A DNA stretch of 64,000 bases from contig JAJQJQ010000035.1 of assembly GCA_028622995.1 (NCBI GenBank), positions 1,488,001-1,552,000 of the forward strand, written 5' to 3'. Below, piece by piece: positions 48,301 through 61,029 of the stretch. The position numbers were made by a program, and so were the translations under genes. This stretch comes from Panagrolaimus kolymaensis. Taxonomy: Eukaryota; Nematoda; Chromadorea; Rhabditida; Panagrolaimidae. Position 1 is the stretch's first letter. The number at the start of each line of letters is the position of its first letter. The notes beneath the pieces were generated by a model that saw only the letters and a program-made list of their open reading frames with translations, had not been told where the DNA came from and did not search any database.

Positions 48301-51300
48301 CGAAGATAAATAAATGAGCGAGCAAGAAAATGAGAAGGAGCAAGATTTGCTCGTTAACTCATCAGAAATCCAAAGCAATAACTAAATTTCAAAATGCCAG
48401 GATAAAAAAAAATCCAATAAAAAAATAGCGTCATTTTTTGAGAGATAAAAAAATCAAAAAAAGGCAAAATATTTGAAGCATTAATTTGCGAATTTATTTG
48501 ATGCGGGAATTGCGCAGTTTTTGTTAAAAATCAAGATATAATAAATCAGAAATAAATTTAAAATAAAATATGTAAAAGCCAGAATTTATATTTTTTTTAA
48601 ATCGAAACAACTTCAAAGATAGTAAAAAGAGAAGCGATTATTGCTATCTTCGATTTAGGGTATAAAAAAGGAAAGTTTTAGTTGAAAGTCAAATAAAATA
48701 AGCGCTTTTAAAACTTTAAATGTATTCAATATTTTTTTTTAAATTAGAGCTATTTGTGGAGTCTATTATTTTTTAATTATTTTTACTTCTCAGACATAAT
48801 CAAGAAATTAAAAAACACCTATCAAGAAGCAGCATTGCCTAAAAAAATTAGACAAATTAGAAACAAATTTTATTAGCATTAAGAAAAATTTAATTTTACA
48901 TCATTCTCAAATAATCTGTGTGTTTGTAAAATATGAAACAAAAAACATTCAATCCAAAACCTATTTATTCTTTATAATTTTTTTGTAACACTTATTTATT
49001 TATTTTCTTATCCTTGCTTGCGCGAAGGACCAACAACACCACGCCCTTGAGCATCGAATAAAGATATAGTAATATTAAGCATTAACACAATATTTCTTTC
49101 TCTTTATCTCTATCTTTCTCGAAAGCCTTTTTTTTTCTTCTTTCTTTTTGCCGTTGTCATCGCGCCGTCGTCTCCATCATAGCCTATGTTTGGGGTTGTG
49201 GCGTCGTTGCTGTTGCTGCTGCTTCATGAGAGGACTTCTTTTTTTTAAGCTGAGAAAATAAAGCTTGGTATATATCGAAAGTCTTTCTCTCCCTTCTCTC
49301 TATTTTTTCTTTTCTCCAAAGAAAAAAGAAAGGTTGACTTTGACAACAACTACTACCAACGTAAAAACATATTATATATATTTTTTCTTCTCCTTTTTTT
49401 CTCATCACCTCTCTTTTTCAAAAATAAAAATAAAGGTGTATAATTTTTGGCGCTAACACCACCTTTTCTTCTTTCTTTTTTTGCTTGCTTTGATATTTTT
49501 GTATGTTTTATATATATTTATTTATAAAACACATCACAAAAAAGAAGAAGGAGAATAAAAAGAAAAAGATTAATTAATAATCAAAAAAACGATTAAGAAA
49601 TATAGCTGCAACAAAGAAGGAAAAAAATTGTTTTTTTTTTGATTATTAAAAAAACTGAGAGAGCTTCTAAGATATTTTTTTTTGTGTTTGATATTTATAT
49701 GTATTAATAATATCTAAAAGTGGGGTGTTGTTATATTTATATCCATTTATTTATTTTATTTATTCAATGCTTATTTATATTCCTAATTATAATTATTACT
49801 ATAACTATTTATTGACAACAACAATAACAACAAAAAAATTATTATATTATTAATAATTCTTAATTGTTTTAAAAAAAACTTACTTCTTTTTTTAATCATC
49901 TTAAAATTTATTAATCCTATTTATTAAAACAACTAAAAAAATGAATAATCCAAGATTTTCTAATAATAATATCCCAAGTAGTAGTGGTAGTGGTGGAACA
50001 AATCTCCCTCCTCCACCTCCAATTGGGTATGGGTATCCTCAACCAATTTTACACCACCAGCAACAAATGCAACAATTACAAATGCAGCAACAACAACAAC
50101 AACAACAGCCTTCATCTTCATCAACATATCCTTCACCACATTTAGCATATTATGGTTATCCTCAACCAAATTATTATCATCCAAATCCTAATTATTCTGC
50201 CATTGGTGGAGGAAGTGGAGGTGGTGGTATTCCAAGAATACCATATCCTCCTGCAACGGGTTTAAGACAAGATGGTAATTTTTCTATTATTCCTTCTATG
50301 CAACAACAACAACATCATGGTGGAAGAGGTAGTTAAAAATACATATGTAAATATGTGAAAAATTGGTTTTGAACTTAGGCAAATTTCTTGTCTCAAAATT
50401 AGGTCTTATAATTTTTTTGCTCGATCTGCAAAGAAATGTTCGAATATATTAACTTTGAAAAACTAAAATTACTTAGGTTTTACTCCAAAGTATTTCCTTA
50501 TGAGACATTTAAGGCATTATAAAAATCCAGGCTTTTACTATTCGATCTTACTAATTTTTGGAAATATCTCAAATCTAAAAATTATCACTTCTTCATTCAT
50601 GGATTTTCTAAACTTATTGACATTTATTTTTTCTTCTCACTTTTTCTTCTTCTTTTCTTCTCCTTCCTCCTTCTCATTTTCTTGACCAAAACAAAAAAAC
50701 AAACAAAAAATAAATAGAAACAAAGTACACTTTTTTTCTTTACACCACTTACACATACATACTTTATCAAATATGAATGATTTTTGCACTTTGAAATAAA
50801 TTTTTTCGTCATTTTTCTTTCTTGTTTTGTTTATTTTTTTATTTGCTTTTGTTATATGTTTTTTTTATTTATAGTTTGGTTTGTCGAATTAAAGTTAGTA
50901 GTTGTAAGAAAGAAGTATTCTTCTGTCTGATAGAGAGTGGACAAAAAAAAAAGAAGGAAAAAAGCACGTGTCAAAAATAAAATAAAAAATGAATGAATGA
51001 ATGACGGATGTTGTATTTTTTTTTTTTAATTTTATATTTGTTTTTGGTCTCTCTCATTTTTTTGTTTTTGCAAGAGCAAAAAAAATATTTAAAAATAGCT
51101 TTTCTTTCTTTCATTCATTCAAAAAAAAATAGTATGGACGTTGAAATACTAAATTTAGAAAAAACATTTTTGACAGCATAAAAAAAATAGAAGAATTTTG
51201 TTGTTTTTCTGATGTTTGGAAGGAAGAAAATTAAACTAAAAAGAGAAAAAGGGAAAGGATGGGGAAGGAGAATAAGAATAAGAAAAAGGTTGAGAAACAA

Positions 51301-54300
51301 AAAAGAAGGAAGGAAATAAAAAATGAGTAGGAGATCTTGACAAGAGTTTTGAAGGATTATTATGGAAGAAAAATTAGAATATTTTTAATATTTTTTTCCG
51401 CGATTAAAACATTTTTATAAAACTTTAACAACTTTTCGAAAAATTTGAGCTACTTTGAACGAAGAAGACAAAGAAATTTGTGTTGGTCATTTTGTGCTTT
51501 TCTGTATTATATCAAAAAAGCAACAATTAATAAACCAAATTCTAAATGCCAGAGGCTACAAATAGCATGCGATTATAGAATTAGCCTTTTACCTACAAAT
51601 TCTGAATTTAAAAAAACTCAATTATAGCTAAGACTTTGGTTCTAAAAGATTTGTAAAATATAGCTTTCATTCTAAATTTTCATAATTTCTGTTAAATGTT
51701 TTTTGTTTTATTTTAATCTTCAGTCTGTCTTTATTTTTCTTCCATTGTTCTTTCACTTCCTCTTTTTTTTTTTCTCGCTAGATTGAAACTTCCTTCAACT
51801 ATCATATCATTATTTCCAACTTTCTATTTCTTCTTTTCCTATATATTTTATTTTAATAATAATTGCCACTTTTTTTCTTCAATTCTCCTCTGCTTTCTTT
51901 TATTTTCATCTCGCCATTTTTTTTTCAAGCATGCATGTGCTTGCTTGCTAATGAAGCTGCTAAATAAAAAAAACTTTGTGTCAAAGTAAAAAAAATATTT
52001 TTTTTGGTAGTAACTCTTTTTACTTATTTTTAAATTTATTTTTTTTTCAATATGTATTTTTCTAACATAACAAACATATATACTCACGGGAAAATAAAGA
52101 AAAAATCTTTTGATGAAAGCTCTTTTTCACAACAAAAAAAGGAGCTTTTTTTAGTTTTTCTGCTGCGCAAAAAGATAGAAGAAAGCAAAAGAACGGACGT
52201 GAGAGATTTTCAACAACTACTACTAAACTAAATAGCTCACAAATTTTTTTTCTTCATATTTTAATTTAGCGTTTCCGTTGTTAAAAGCAGCAGAAAAATA
52301 CTTGGTTGATTGGTTGGTGGTTGTCATAGTAACAAACAACAACAACTACCACCATTTTAGAAATATAAAAATATAAACTGTCATAATAATATTTTTATTT
52401 TAGTTGTTGGTTGTATTTCTTAAAAAAAATAAAAATAAAGTGGAAAGAAAGAAAATTGAAAAATAAATTGCGCATGTAAAAAAAAATAGGAGGAGAAAAG
52501 TACAAAATTAAAAAAAATTGAAATAATATGTTAGAGAGAGATTTTATTAAGTGGAGGGAATAGAAAGGGAAAAGCTTAAAGAAGATTACCTAAAAAAATT
52601 AAATATGCAAAGAATTATTTTAAACCGCATTTAATTATTTTTTATAGGACCACCACAAGCTGGACCATCATATGCAGTGGATGCAAATGGACAACCCATT
52701 CCATCATATCCTAATCAACCTCCATATCCATATGGTCCACCACCAGGTGCATGGGGTGTACCACCTCCACATGGATATTATCAACAGCCTCCAAGATATC
52801 CGCAGATGATGTTACCTCCTCAACAACCACAACAACAAGGAGGTCAACAACAGCCACCACCGCAACAAATGCAACAACAAATACCTCCTTCACAACAACA
52901 GCAACATGGTTTACCACCACCACCTCCAGCGGTTTCATCTGCGGCAGCGGCGGTTGGACATCCTCAACAACCACCTCCCCAGCAGCAGCAACCCCAACAG
53001 CAAGGTAGACCACCAATGGATCAAGCCTCATATGAAGAGCATCAACGTCAACATCACTTCCAACAACAGCAACAACAACAACAAAGGCCATCCTCAGCTG
53101 CAACGAGTAGTGCTCCAACTCCTCAACCACCATGTTCCACAGCTCCAGGAACCTCAGAGCAACAGCAACAACAAAATGCTTCAACGTCGAATACACCTTC
53201 GACATTGCCTCCACCAGCAACTTCAAGGGCGCCATCTGCTGGAGTTCCACAACAACCTGTTGTTGCTTCTCAAGCTTCAGCTTCTCAATCGATGACTTCC
53301 ACAAGCTCATCAACTGCTGGTCCACAAACCTCAACAACAACGGCGGAGGGAAATACAAGGTTTGTTTAAAAAACTTTAAAATATCGGGGAAGTTAGAAGT
53401 TTGGAAACAAAAAAGAATTCAAAAAATAAAAATCTTTTTCATTTTTCGGCAAATTGGCAAAACGAATTATGAATGCAAAAGTAAATAAATACGAATATCG
53501 CTAATATATTAATTAAATATGGTTCAAAACTTTTGCTTCTTTTCGTTTATATGAATCAGAAATTAAGTTTTGTGGGTTTCTTATGAACTTTTGATGAGTT
53601 TGAATTTTGTAAACTTATAAAACATGGGTAGAAAGAAAAAGATTCATTCGTAAGCTATTTTAACATTCCCCTTTGAGGGACTTAACTTTAAAATGTTAAA
53701 ACATTTTCTTTACTATTTAGTAAATATTTTATAAATTATAGTGCTCTGGCTAATCAACTTGGACAACCTCCACCAATGGGAATGTATCCTCCACAACATC
53801 CAATGTCTATGTATCAACAACGAATGCCATATCCACCTCATCAAGGTGTTGGCGGAATACCAAATGGTTATCCACTTCCTTCCCAACAACAAGGTATGGA
53901 TGGCATCCAACAGCCACAACAAGGTGGTCATCCAGGAATGTATCAACAACAACAACAACAACATTCAATGTATGGACAACCACCGATGCCTCCACAAGGA
54001 TGGAATCCACAACAAATGATGAGACCGGGTATGCCTCCATTACAAGGATATCCATCTCAACCTGGACAAGGCCCTCTACCTTCACAACAACAACAGCAAC
54101 AACAAATGCAACAACAACCTGGGCAATCATCAGCAGAATTTTGGCAACAACAGCAACAACGTGCTGCCGCAATGGCTGCAGCTCAAGCAGCAGTTCAACA
54201 ACAACAACAATCAGGAGGAGGAGGAGGAGGCGCTGAAGTTCGACATCCATTGCCACGAGGAAGGCCGCCACATTTTCCTGCAGGTCAACAACCATCTCAA

Positions 54301-57300
54301 CAAGCTTCACCTCAACCAAATCAAAGACATCAGCAGCAACCTTCAAATGCTCAACAACAACAACAAACTCCAGTTGCATCTAAAATGCTGCCACCAACCC
54401 AATCTCAACCAGGCCCATCTCAACAGCCACAACCTCAGCAACAGCAGCAACAAACTCCTCAACAGCAACATCAAAAACCCATGATGGTTCCACCAGGAGG
54501 ACCAGGTCCATCTTCACATCATCAACAACAACAACAGCAACAGCTTCAACATCATTTAATGCAACAACAGCAGCACCAACAACAACAACAATATATTCCC
54601 CAGCCTATTACATTTCCGCCAAATAGCGTTGAAGCTACACCTCAACAACATTTAGGACAACAAAGGAGGCCAATAAAAAAGTTTGCAAAAGATTTAATAA
54701 GTGTAAGTCTTTTTAACTTTGATTTTTATGAAATTATATATATTTATTTTTCTAGGCGAATCCTCGACGAATTATGATGGCATTAAGATCAAATATTCAT
54801 TTAGAACATTTATGGGCTCTTAATGCTTTAACTATTATGCTATATGATGATACAATAAATCAACCAACATTATCATCAGAAATTCTTAATATTGTTGTTG
54901 AACATTTTCGTGGTTCATTAGCATTGGTATTTCCAAAAGTTTTTGAACTTGAATCAACCATGGATAATTATGAAAATAATTCTATTGTAAAAAATGAAAC
55001 CTCAGAAAATAATAATGATGATGATATTTGGGGAAATGTTATTAAAGATGCAAAGAAAAATGGTGAACCTACTAAACAAAAAGTTAAACTTCCACCAGGA
55101 ATGAAAAATTCTTTGGGAAAAGATTTAAATTCTGTTTCAAGAATGGGTCTAAAAATTATTATGAAAGATGCAGAAATGCCTGAAACATTAAAAAAATGGA
55201 AAATTCAAAGTGAACATGAAAAAGATAAAGAAACTAAAGAGACTAAAGAAAATAATGTTAAAGCTGCTGCTGCTCCATTTTTAAGTTATAAAGAGCGTCG
55301 ACAACTTGGTTTGCCCACGGATTTAGCGGTAAAAGTTTCGGAATGCACTAAAAATTATGTTGAACAAATGTCTAAAAAATCTGATAAAGTTAAATATTCT
55401 AAATGGTTGGATTGTAAATTGGCTCATCATGAATATGATGATGATGTCCAACCTAAAGAGCATAGAAGTTTTGAGGATGAAGCAAATGTAAGTATTTTTT
55501 TGAACCAACAAAAAAGATGGTTTTAAATTAAATTTGTTTAGGCAACATCGGAAGAATATTTTGATCGTGAAGCCCCTCTTGATTGTTCGCTAGTTCCTCG
55601 ATCAATGGGTTTATTTTTAATTCCAAATGAAATTCAAACTTATTCTCAAATATGCCTTGCATGGTCAAATGTAATTCGAGGATTTTCTTTTAATCCCGCA
55701 AATGAGCAATATCTTGTAAATCATCATGGTTTATTGAGGCTTATTGGAAGGTTATTAATGTTATATGTGGAAAATGGAGATGCACCAAGACAATTATCAA
55801 GAAAGCGTAAACAAGAAATAGATGAAAAAGATGGTAAAAATAATTCAGCTGCAATTTTCCCCAAAGAAACCACCCCACAAGAAGATATAGCAAATAAAGC
55901 TGAAGATGAAAAAAAGCGGGCTGCGATGGTTTCAACCGAAAAAGATGAAATGAAATCATTTTTAATGGATATTTCTAATCAACTTCGAGATGATGCATTC
56001 ACAATTTTAAGTTTTATGTCGGGATCTGTAAGTTTCAAAATACCTTAGCAATTAAAAGAAAATTATGCATATGTATTTAAAATTTTTTTATTTTTTCAGC
56101 TTGATTTATTCGATTTGGATTCATCCATTTCTTATCCACTTTTGGATGCTTTAATTCATTGGACCGTTTCCCATTCAGTTCTTGCAAAAGATCCATTAGT
56201 TCCATGGGGAATAATATGTCCAAGAGATTTTTGTTTGGAAACTGTAGCTAAAATGTCTGTAATCGATCGAAATGTTGATTTACTTCTTTCAACTGGGCCT
56301 TGGAGAAGAATAGAAGAATTTGTTCGAATTGTTTGTGATTTAATGACGATGGGTGAAGATACTCCTATACGGTAGGAATTTTCTTATAGTAAAATTATGG
56401 TAGCTAAAATAAAAATGGATTTTTTTTAGTGAATTTGCATTAGTTATTATGAATGCATTATGTCAAGCATCAGAAAATGTTTGTATTATTGCAGCATTGG
56501 AAACAAATATCGTTAAAAATACTATTGTATTTATGGAAGCTGTGGATTCTAAAATGCATGAAGTAAGTTAATTTTAAATTTGAGCTTTTAAAATATTTTT
56601 TAAATCACGTTCTTTTACTTTTTAGGTTGTTAGCACAAAGGGAATGCGAGAACTTCGTGAAAATCCAGAATGCATTGGAACTTCGATAGGAATGTTGAGA
56701 AGAGCTGCATGCTTTTTAGAACAAATAATTCAATATGAACCATGCAGAAAACCATTTTTAAAATATATGAATACTTTAATTAATCTCACTATTTCACATT
56801 ATGTTAGTTTTTTTTAAAACTTATCTCTTTTTTTGAAAGACAAGCATAATTTTTTTAGATGGATACAAAAGTCGCACAAATGATAGCTAAAATTATTCAT
56901 TTAGCACAATTATCAAATATTGATTCAGAAACTGGAAAAGTTTTGGATGTACCTGATACACCATCAATCGAACCAGAGATATTATTTCCAAATAAATTAA
57001 TTAAACTTCCACCTCTTCCTCAACCGCCAAAAAAGGATGATGATGAAGAAGACAAAGAAGATTCATCAAATGATAAATCATCCAAAAAATCTTCTATGGA
57101 TAAAACTAATAAAGGGTCAAAAATGAATAATGGAGTTAAAAGGCCATATGAAGATACTCAACCATCAACATCCAATGATAATAGTTTATCATCTTCTGAT
57201 ATTGTTATTGGAAGTGGTGGTGAAAATGGATTAAAAAATATCAACAATGGCAGTGGTAACAGTATTCATCAACAAAATGGTAGTAGCAACAATAAACATG

Positions 57301-57719
57301 ATTCTTTAAAAACGCCTGTAGTTCCAAGAATTAATGGTAAACATAAACAACATCTTTCACCATCATCTCCAACATCATCATTATCTCCACCACCACCCAC
57401 TCGACAAGATGTAAAGGCGATATTGAGGAATTCAATAAATCATAAACAACAAGAAACATCTTCATCGACAGCTACTGGGCCATCTGCATCTAAAAAAGCT
57501 AAAATGGATGGAGCAAATGGAACAACTACAACAACAAAAAATGGTTTATTGCCATCACCAAAATTAGTAAATGGTACATCACCAAAAAATTCTTCATCTT
57601 CTTCAACTCCAACAACTAATGGCCCAACTACATCTTCAACAGCTCCAACTTCATCAGCAACTGGAGGAGGAGGAACAAATTCTTCATCATCAACATCATC
57701 GATGGCTATAGTAACTTAA
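39397..57719 (+). CDS. ARID1/BAF250-type (OSA, LET-526) subunit of the SWI/SNF chromatin remodeller
   Basis: Thirteen exons join in frame: 39397-39591, 45374-45503, 45608-46263, 46323-46637, 46966-47374, 52648-53359, 53742-54702, 54756-55487, 55542-56027, 56100-56371, 56430-56562, 56626-56802, 56859-57719. The product has about 2,012 residues. Long Gln/Pro/Ser-rich disordered regions flank an ARID DNA-binding domain (about 385-490: HERRLFFERIL, PIDLHRLYRHTRELGGFEKV, then LRRHYQKHLLPLEC). After more Gln/Pro sequence the C-terminal BAF250_C region (about 1,127-1,725) begins with RRIMMALRSNIHLEHLWALN and includes VPRSMGLFLIPNE and ISYPLLDALIHWTV. The last exon is a Ser/Thr-rich tail. Introns 1 (5.8 kb) and 5 (5.3 kb) are far larger than others here. 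ARID1 defines the BAF form of SWI/SNF and guides nucleosome remodelling. Stop overlaps AATAAA at 57718-57723. Polyglutamine lengths are likely variable. Confidence 0.93.
39592..45373 (+). other. Intron 1 of the ARID1-type gene
   Basis: A 5.8 kb intron starting GTAAGT and ending TTTTAG. No embedded gene recognised. It carries polypurine/polypyrimidine blocks, GAC/GTC-rich words and short CA/GT and CTTT repeats like the upstream region, so it may hold regulatory elements. Open frames inside are low-complexity and unsupported. Confidence 0.7.
47375..52647 (+). other. Intron 5 of the ARID1-type gene, with internal promoter
   Basis: A 5.3 kb intron that hosts the alternative first exon. Sequence before it (about 49.0-49.9 kb) is again rich in polypyrimidine/polypurine blocks and AT, like the region before the main promoter, consistent with a second transcription start. 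No other gene recognised. Confidence 0.6.
49941..50328 (+). CDS. Alternative first exon of the ARID1-type gene (isoform without ARID)
   Basis: Inside intron 5 an ATG in a good A-rich context opens a 129-codon exon rich in Gln, Pro, Tyr and Gly (PPPPPIGYGYPQP, NYYHPNPNYSA). Its style matches the neighbouring ARID1 exons. It ends AGAG|GTAGTT in phase 1, exactly the phase needed to enter the exon at 52648 (G|GA). The join gives a product of about 1,573 residues that keeps BAF250_C but lacks the first five exons and the ARID domain. About 140 bases upstream are very AT-rich with no splice acceptor that would make it an internal exon in phase, and a stop lies close before the ATG. This supports an internal promoter. 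Confidence 0.72.
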
Positions 57720-59036
57720 TAAAGATAATTTTCTGGATTTCTCTATTATTACTATTTATTTATAATATGTTGTTTAATAATTTAAAGGAAAAAAATACCT
57801 CAAAAAAATTTGATACCTTTTTATTCAAATTTTTTTTATGATACATCATCACGGCTCAGTGGATTCATTTTTATTATTTTACAAAAAAAATATCTCTTTT
57901 TTTGCTGCCTGCCTATCATCAACCTGAAAAAAAATTCTTTTCCTTTGATTTGGTATTATTTGTTATTGCAGGCTAATATCTTCGTCTTTTTTTTATCTCT
58001 AATTTTTTTCCGGTTGTTTTAATTAAAAAAATTTGACTTTTTTTTATCATTCCCATTCTTCTTCTCTTTTTTTTTTGCTCTAAAAAGAAAGGTCATTTTA
58101 TTATAGGGGTTTCAACTTTGACGGTTTTTTTTTCATTCATCAAAATTTAAGTTTATTTAATTTTTTTTCTTCTGTAAAGTCTCAATTTTTTTTAAAAGGA
58201 AATTGCGCGTACTTTTTTCTTTGTTATTTTGTTTTTTGAATTACTCAGTGAAAAATATTTATGTGAAAAATAGTGTTTTATCAACAAAAAAATGGCCAAA
58301 AAGGAACGTGCCATCTTCTTTTTTTTTACCATCGCTTGCTTCTTTTGAGACACATACACTTTTTTTTCGCATTTTTATTTGTCTTCCATTTCTTTATATT
58401 TTTTTTTTGAAACTTACTTATCGCTTAATTTATTAATTGTTTGTTTTTCTTTTCCTCATTAATCTTTTTCTTCAAAAAAGGGTTCACGTGTTTTTGATTG
58501 TAAAAAACTCATACAAAATTGTTGGTTTTTTATTATTTGAGTTTTTAAATATTTTTTGCGTCTGTCAGTTTTTTTCATTAGCTAATTATTTTTGTAACAT
58601 TCAAAAAATAATTTTTTGGAGGTGGAAATTATTTTATTTTTTGATGTTCGATAATTATTATTTCATTGTATTGTTTTGAAAATTTGTTTTTTGTTTTTAT
58701 AATTTAAAAAAAAAACTCGTATGTTGCGAGAAGAAAAAAGGTTAAATAAAATTGTTAAAAATTAATTAAATCGAATTGTGTTCATGTATCAGTCAAAAAA
58801 TATAAAAATCATGTCTCTGACAATGATTCATTTTTGTTTAGCTTTTTCCATTTTATGAATAAATGTCTGTCTAATCGGTAATAGAGCTATTAACACTCAC
58901 CCATGTGTCTAGTAACAATATAAAAGAAGGAACTGATTTCCAAAAGAGGCTGTTACATCACCTATGTAAAGGGTTTAAACTTTAAAATATAAATATTTGT
59001 TAAACATTAAACTATTTTATTTATCGTTTATACAAT
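57720..59036. other. Convergent 3' intergenic region
   Basis: T-rich 1.3 kb spacer between the ARID1-type gene (+) and the surface-protein gene (-). Open frames of Phe/Leu-rich composition come from T runs. Likely 3' untranslated sequence plus spacer. Confidence 0.5.
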
Positions 59037-60440
59037 CTAAAAAACTACATACAAAATAAGCAAAACCATTCCAGAAATAATTCTTCCATTTTCAACATTC
59101 GAATCACCCGTTGTTGTTGTTGATACATTCGAAGTTTGCTTCATTGGTTTTGGAGGTTGAGGTACAGTAATTTTTTGATAACCAGGAATTGACAAATTTC
59201 CATCAAAGAATTCTTCATCAAAAATGTAGTCAAAGTTTGGCCATTCATAAATTGTTGGAGTTAAATTTGGCCATGGAGAAGTTTCAGGCTTTGTGATATT
59301 GGCCATAGCATATTTGTACGATTCTTGATTGGCTTTGAGATTGAAAGATGAATTCTTGTAAATTGCATATATTCCACTAATGAATAATGGAGAATTGGAA
59401 GCATTGAATGGAACATCGATGTAAACATATGTTGTATCAGAGTAAAGTAAGTATGCTGAAAAAGAGGCATGCTAAAAATGTGAAACGATAATGAACATAT
59501 AAATCTGGCAATCATTACTAAGCATTAACGTTGCTAGTAGTAAGAAAAAATGCAATAAACCAAGTACGAAAGTTCAATAATGGCTTTAGCAGCTACCAAA
59601 ATCCATCCATAAAGGAATAAGCAACTTACAAGGATTTCTTTTGGAATAATAGATTGAATCAAATTGAATGTTTGTTGCTTCATTATCATCCATGCTGTTT
59701 CCAGGTCGTCGGCTTTCATACTTCTTTAACATTCCCAAAACTTCACTTGTACTCTAAAATGGAAGCATGAAAAGTTTAACCGCTTTAACTTTTTACAGGC
59801 ATGCACAGCTTTAACACAATCATAAAACAAAGTAAAAACTTACAAAGAAAGCATCTTCATCAAATAATACGTTGCATCCATTAGTTTTAGAGTTGATTCG
59901 AATTCTTCCAGTACCATTAGCAACTTGAAAATTTAGTAAACCAGTGATATGTGAATTTTCATCAAAGCAATTAGTTTCAGTCAATAAAGTTTTCACTAAA
60001 AGAAAAGCAAAAGCATAAAACAAAAAAGCAGAAGAAAAAGATAAAAACTTACTTGGTGTAAATTCTTTTTTTACAGGATCAAGATAAGAAACTTTATAAC
60101 TTTTTGTTGACCAATCTGCAAAAATTACGGTGAAATAAACAGCGCCATTTGATGATGTTGCTAAAGTGAAATGAACTTTATTTGGATGTTGAATGGCATT
60201 GAAGCATGGAAACGGATACTTTGGTTTCAATTCATTCCAATCATAATCGGTCAAAAATGGTAGATAATGAAATGAAAGTTCACAGGTTGCCGTTGATGTG
60301 GTTGGTGAATCATCATTGTTGTTTGTAGAAGAAAATTGAATACCAATAAGTGAATCAGCAAAATTGAAAATTGATGAAAAAATAATAAATATTTTCAGCC
60401 ATAATTGAGAAGACATTAGTTTCTTGATAGACACAACCAT
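59037..60440 (-). CDS. Predicted GPI-anchored surface protein, unrecognised family
   Basis: Four exons (60440-60053, 59995-59844, 59753-59630, 59455-59037) join in frame to 360 residues. A signal peptide (hydrophobic LWLKIFIIFSSIF) begins best at the second Met (60416). The C-terminus ends with a short polar Ser/Thr spacer and a hydrophobic tail (ISGMVLLILYVVF) without a following basic stop-transfer. This is the pattern of a GPI-attachment signal. The ectodomain has few cysteines (CELSFHYLPF, YPFPCFN, TNCFDE, TNGCNVLF), beta-strand-like spacing and several N-glycosylation sequons (NGT, NAS, NSS, NIT, NLT, NLS). No known domain was recognised. It probably sits at the cell surface. It is next to a hydrophilin gene on the same strand, but nothing shows a functional link. 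Confidence 0.82.
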
Positions 60441-60855
60441 GCAGCAGAAGGCGATAGACAGCAGCTAAAAAAATCAACAGCAATCAATGAAAAGAAAATA
60501 AATAAGAAAATGGAAAAAAAATTAAAAAAAATTTTATTGAATAAAGGAAGAAGCAAGGAGCTACAATAAATTTTTGCATAATTTTTCAATGGGAAAATTT
60601 TTGTGAAATTTTTGTTTATCTTTTACGATTTCTGACTAACTCATTAGTTTCTAACAAAAACTTTTTGTTTGACTAATTTATCCATCTGAAATTTTATGGC
60701 TGTGAAACTCGTTTGGTAGGTTTAATTTATTTTATTAATTAAAGGCAACAAAAAAACATTGAAAGAAAAATAAGTAAATAAAATTATTAAATTTTTCTAA
60801 ATACCCATATTTTTATGGAATTCTAAAACTTCGAATTTGAAACATGATTCATGTC
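60441..60855. other. Intergenic spacer
   Basis: A 415-base AT-rich gap between two minus-strand genes; it must include the promoter of the surface-protein gene and the 3' end of the hydrophilin gene. No other feature seen. Confidence 0.5.
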
Positions 60856-61029
60856 TCAATAATCTCGATCAGCTTTAGCATAGCCACCTTTGCGACCCAT
60901 TTCAACATAACCATCATGGCCAAGTTGTTGTTTGCGAGCTTCGCCACCTTTTTGAGCAATTTCTTTTACTCGTTCTTTGGACATTGAAGCAAACCCTTGC
61001 TTTCCTCGACGTTCGCCATCCATATCCAT
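60856..61029 (-). CDS. KGG-motif hydrophilin resembling group 1 LEA (Em) and bacterial stress proteins
   Basis: A single intronless exon encodes 57 very hydrophilic residues rich in Gly, Lys, Arg, Glu and Asp. The first half (GFASMSKERVKEIAQKGG) has the pattern of the KGG/Con-10 stress proteins of bacteria and fungi. The second half (ARKQQLGHDGYVEMGRKGG) closely follows the repeated motif of plant Em, group 1 LEA, proteins. Such proteins protect cells during drying or osmotic stress. Group 1 LEA in animals is known to me only from brine shrimp; nematode LEAs are mostly group 3. The start was placed at 61029 because the frame upstream is hydrophobic AT-rich sequence without LEA character; a second in-frame ATG is at 61023. 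Base composition of the gene is less AT-rich than its flanks. A bacterial or plant-like origin by transfer is possible but not shown. Confidence 0.85.
   Translation of the reverse strand: MDMDGERRGKQGFASMSKERVKEIAQKGGEARKQQLGHDGYVEMGRKGGYAKADRDY

Noticed and set aside
52711..53358. Leu/Val-rich open frame of 215 codons antisense to an ARID1 exon (others at 53807-54379 and 45845-46057)
   Set aside because: These mirror CAA/CAG and CCA codons of the Gln/Pro-rich sense exons, which explains both the length and the composition.
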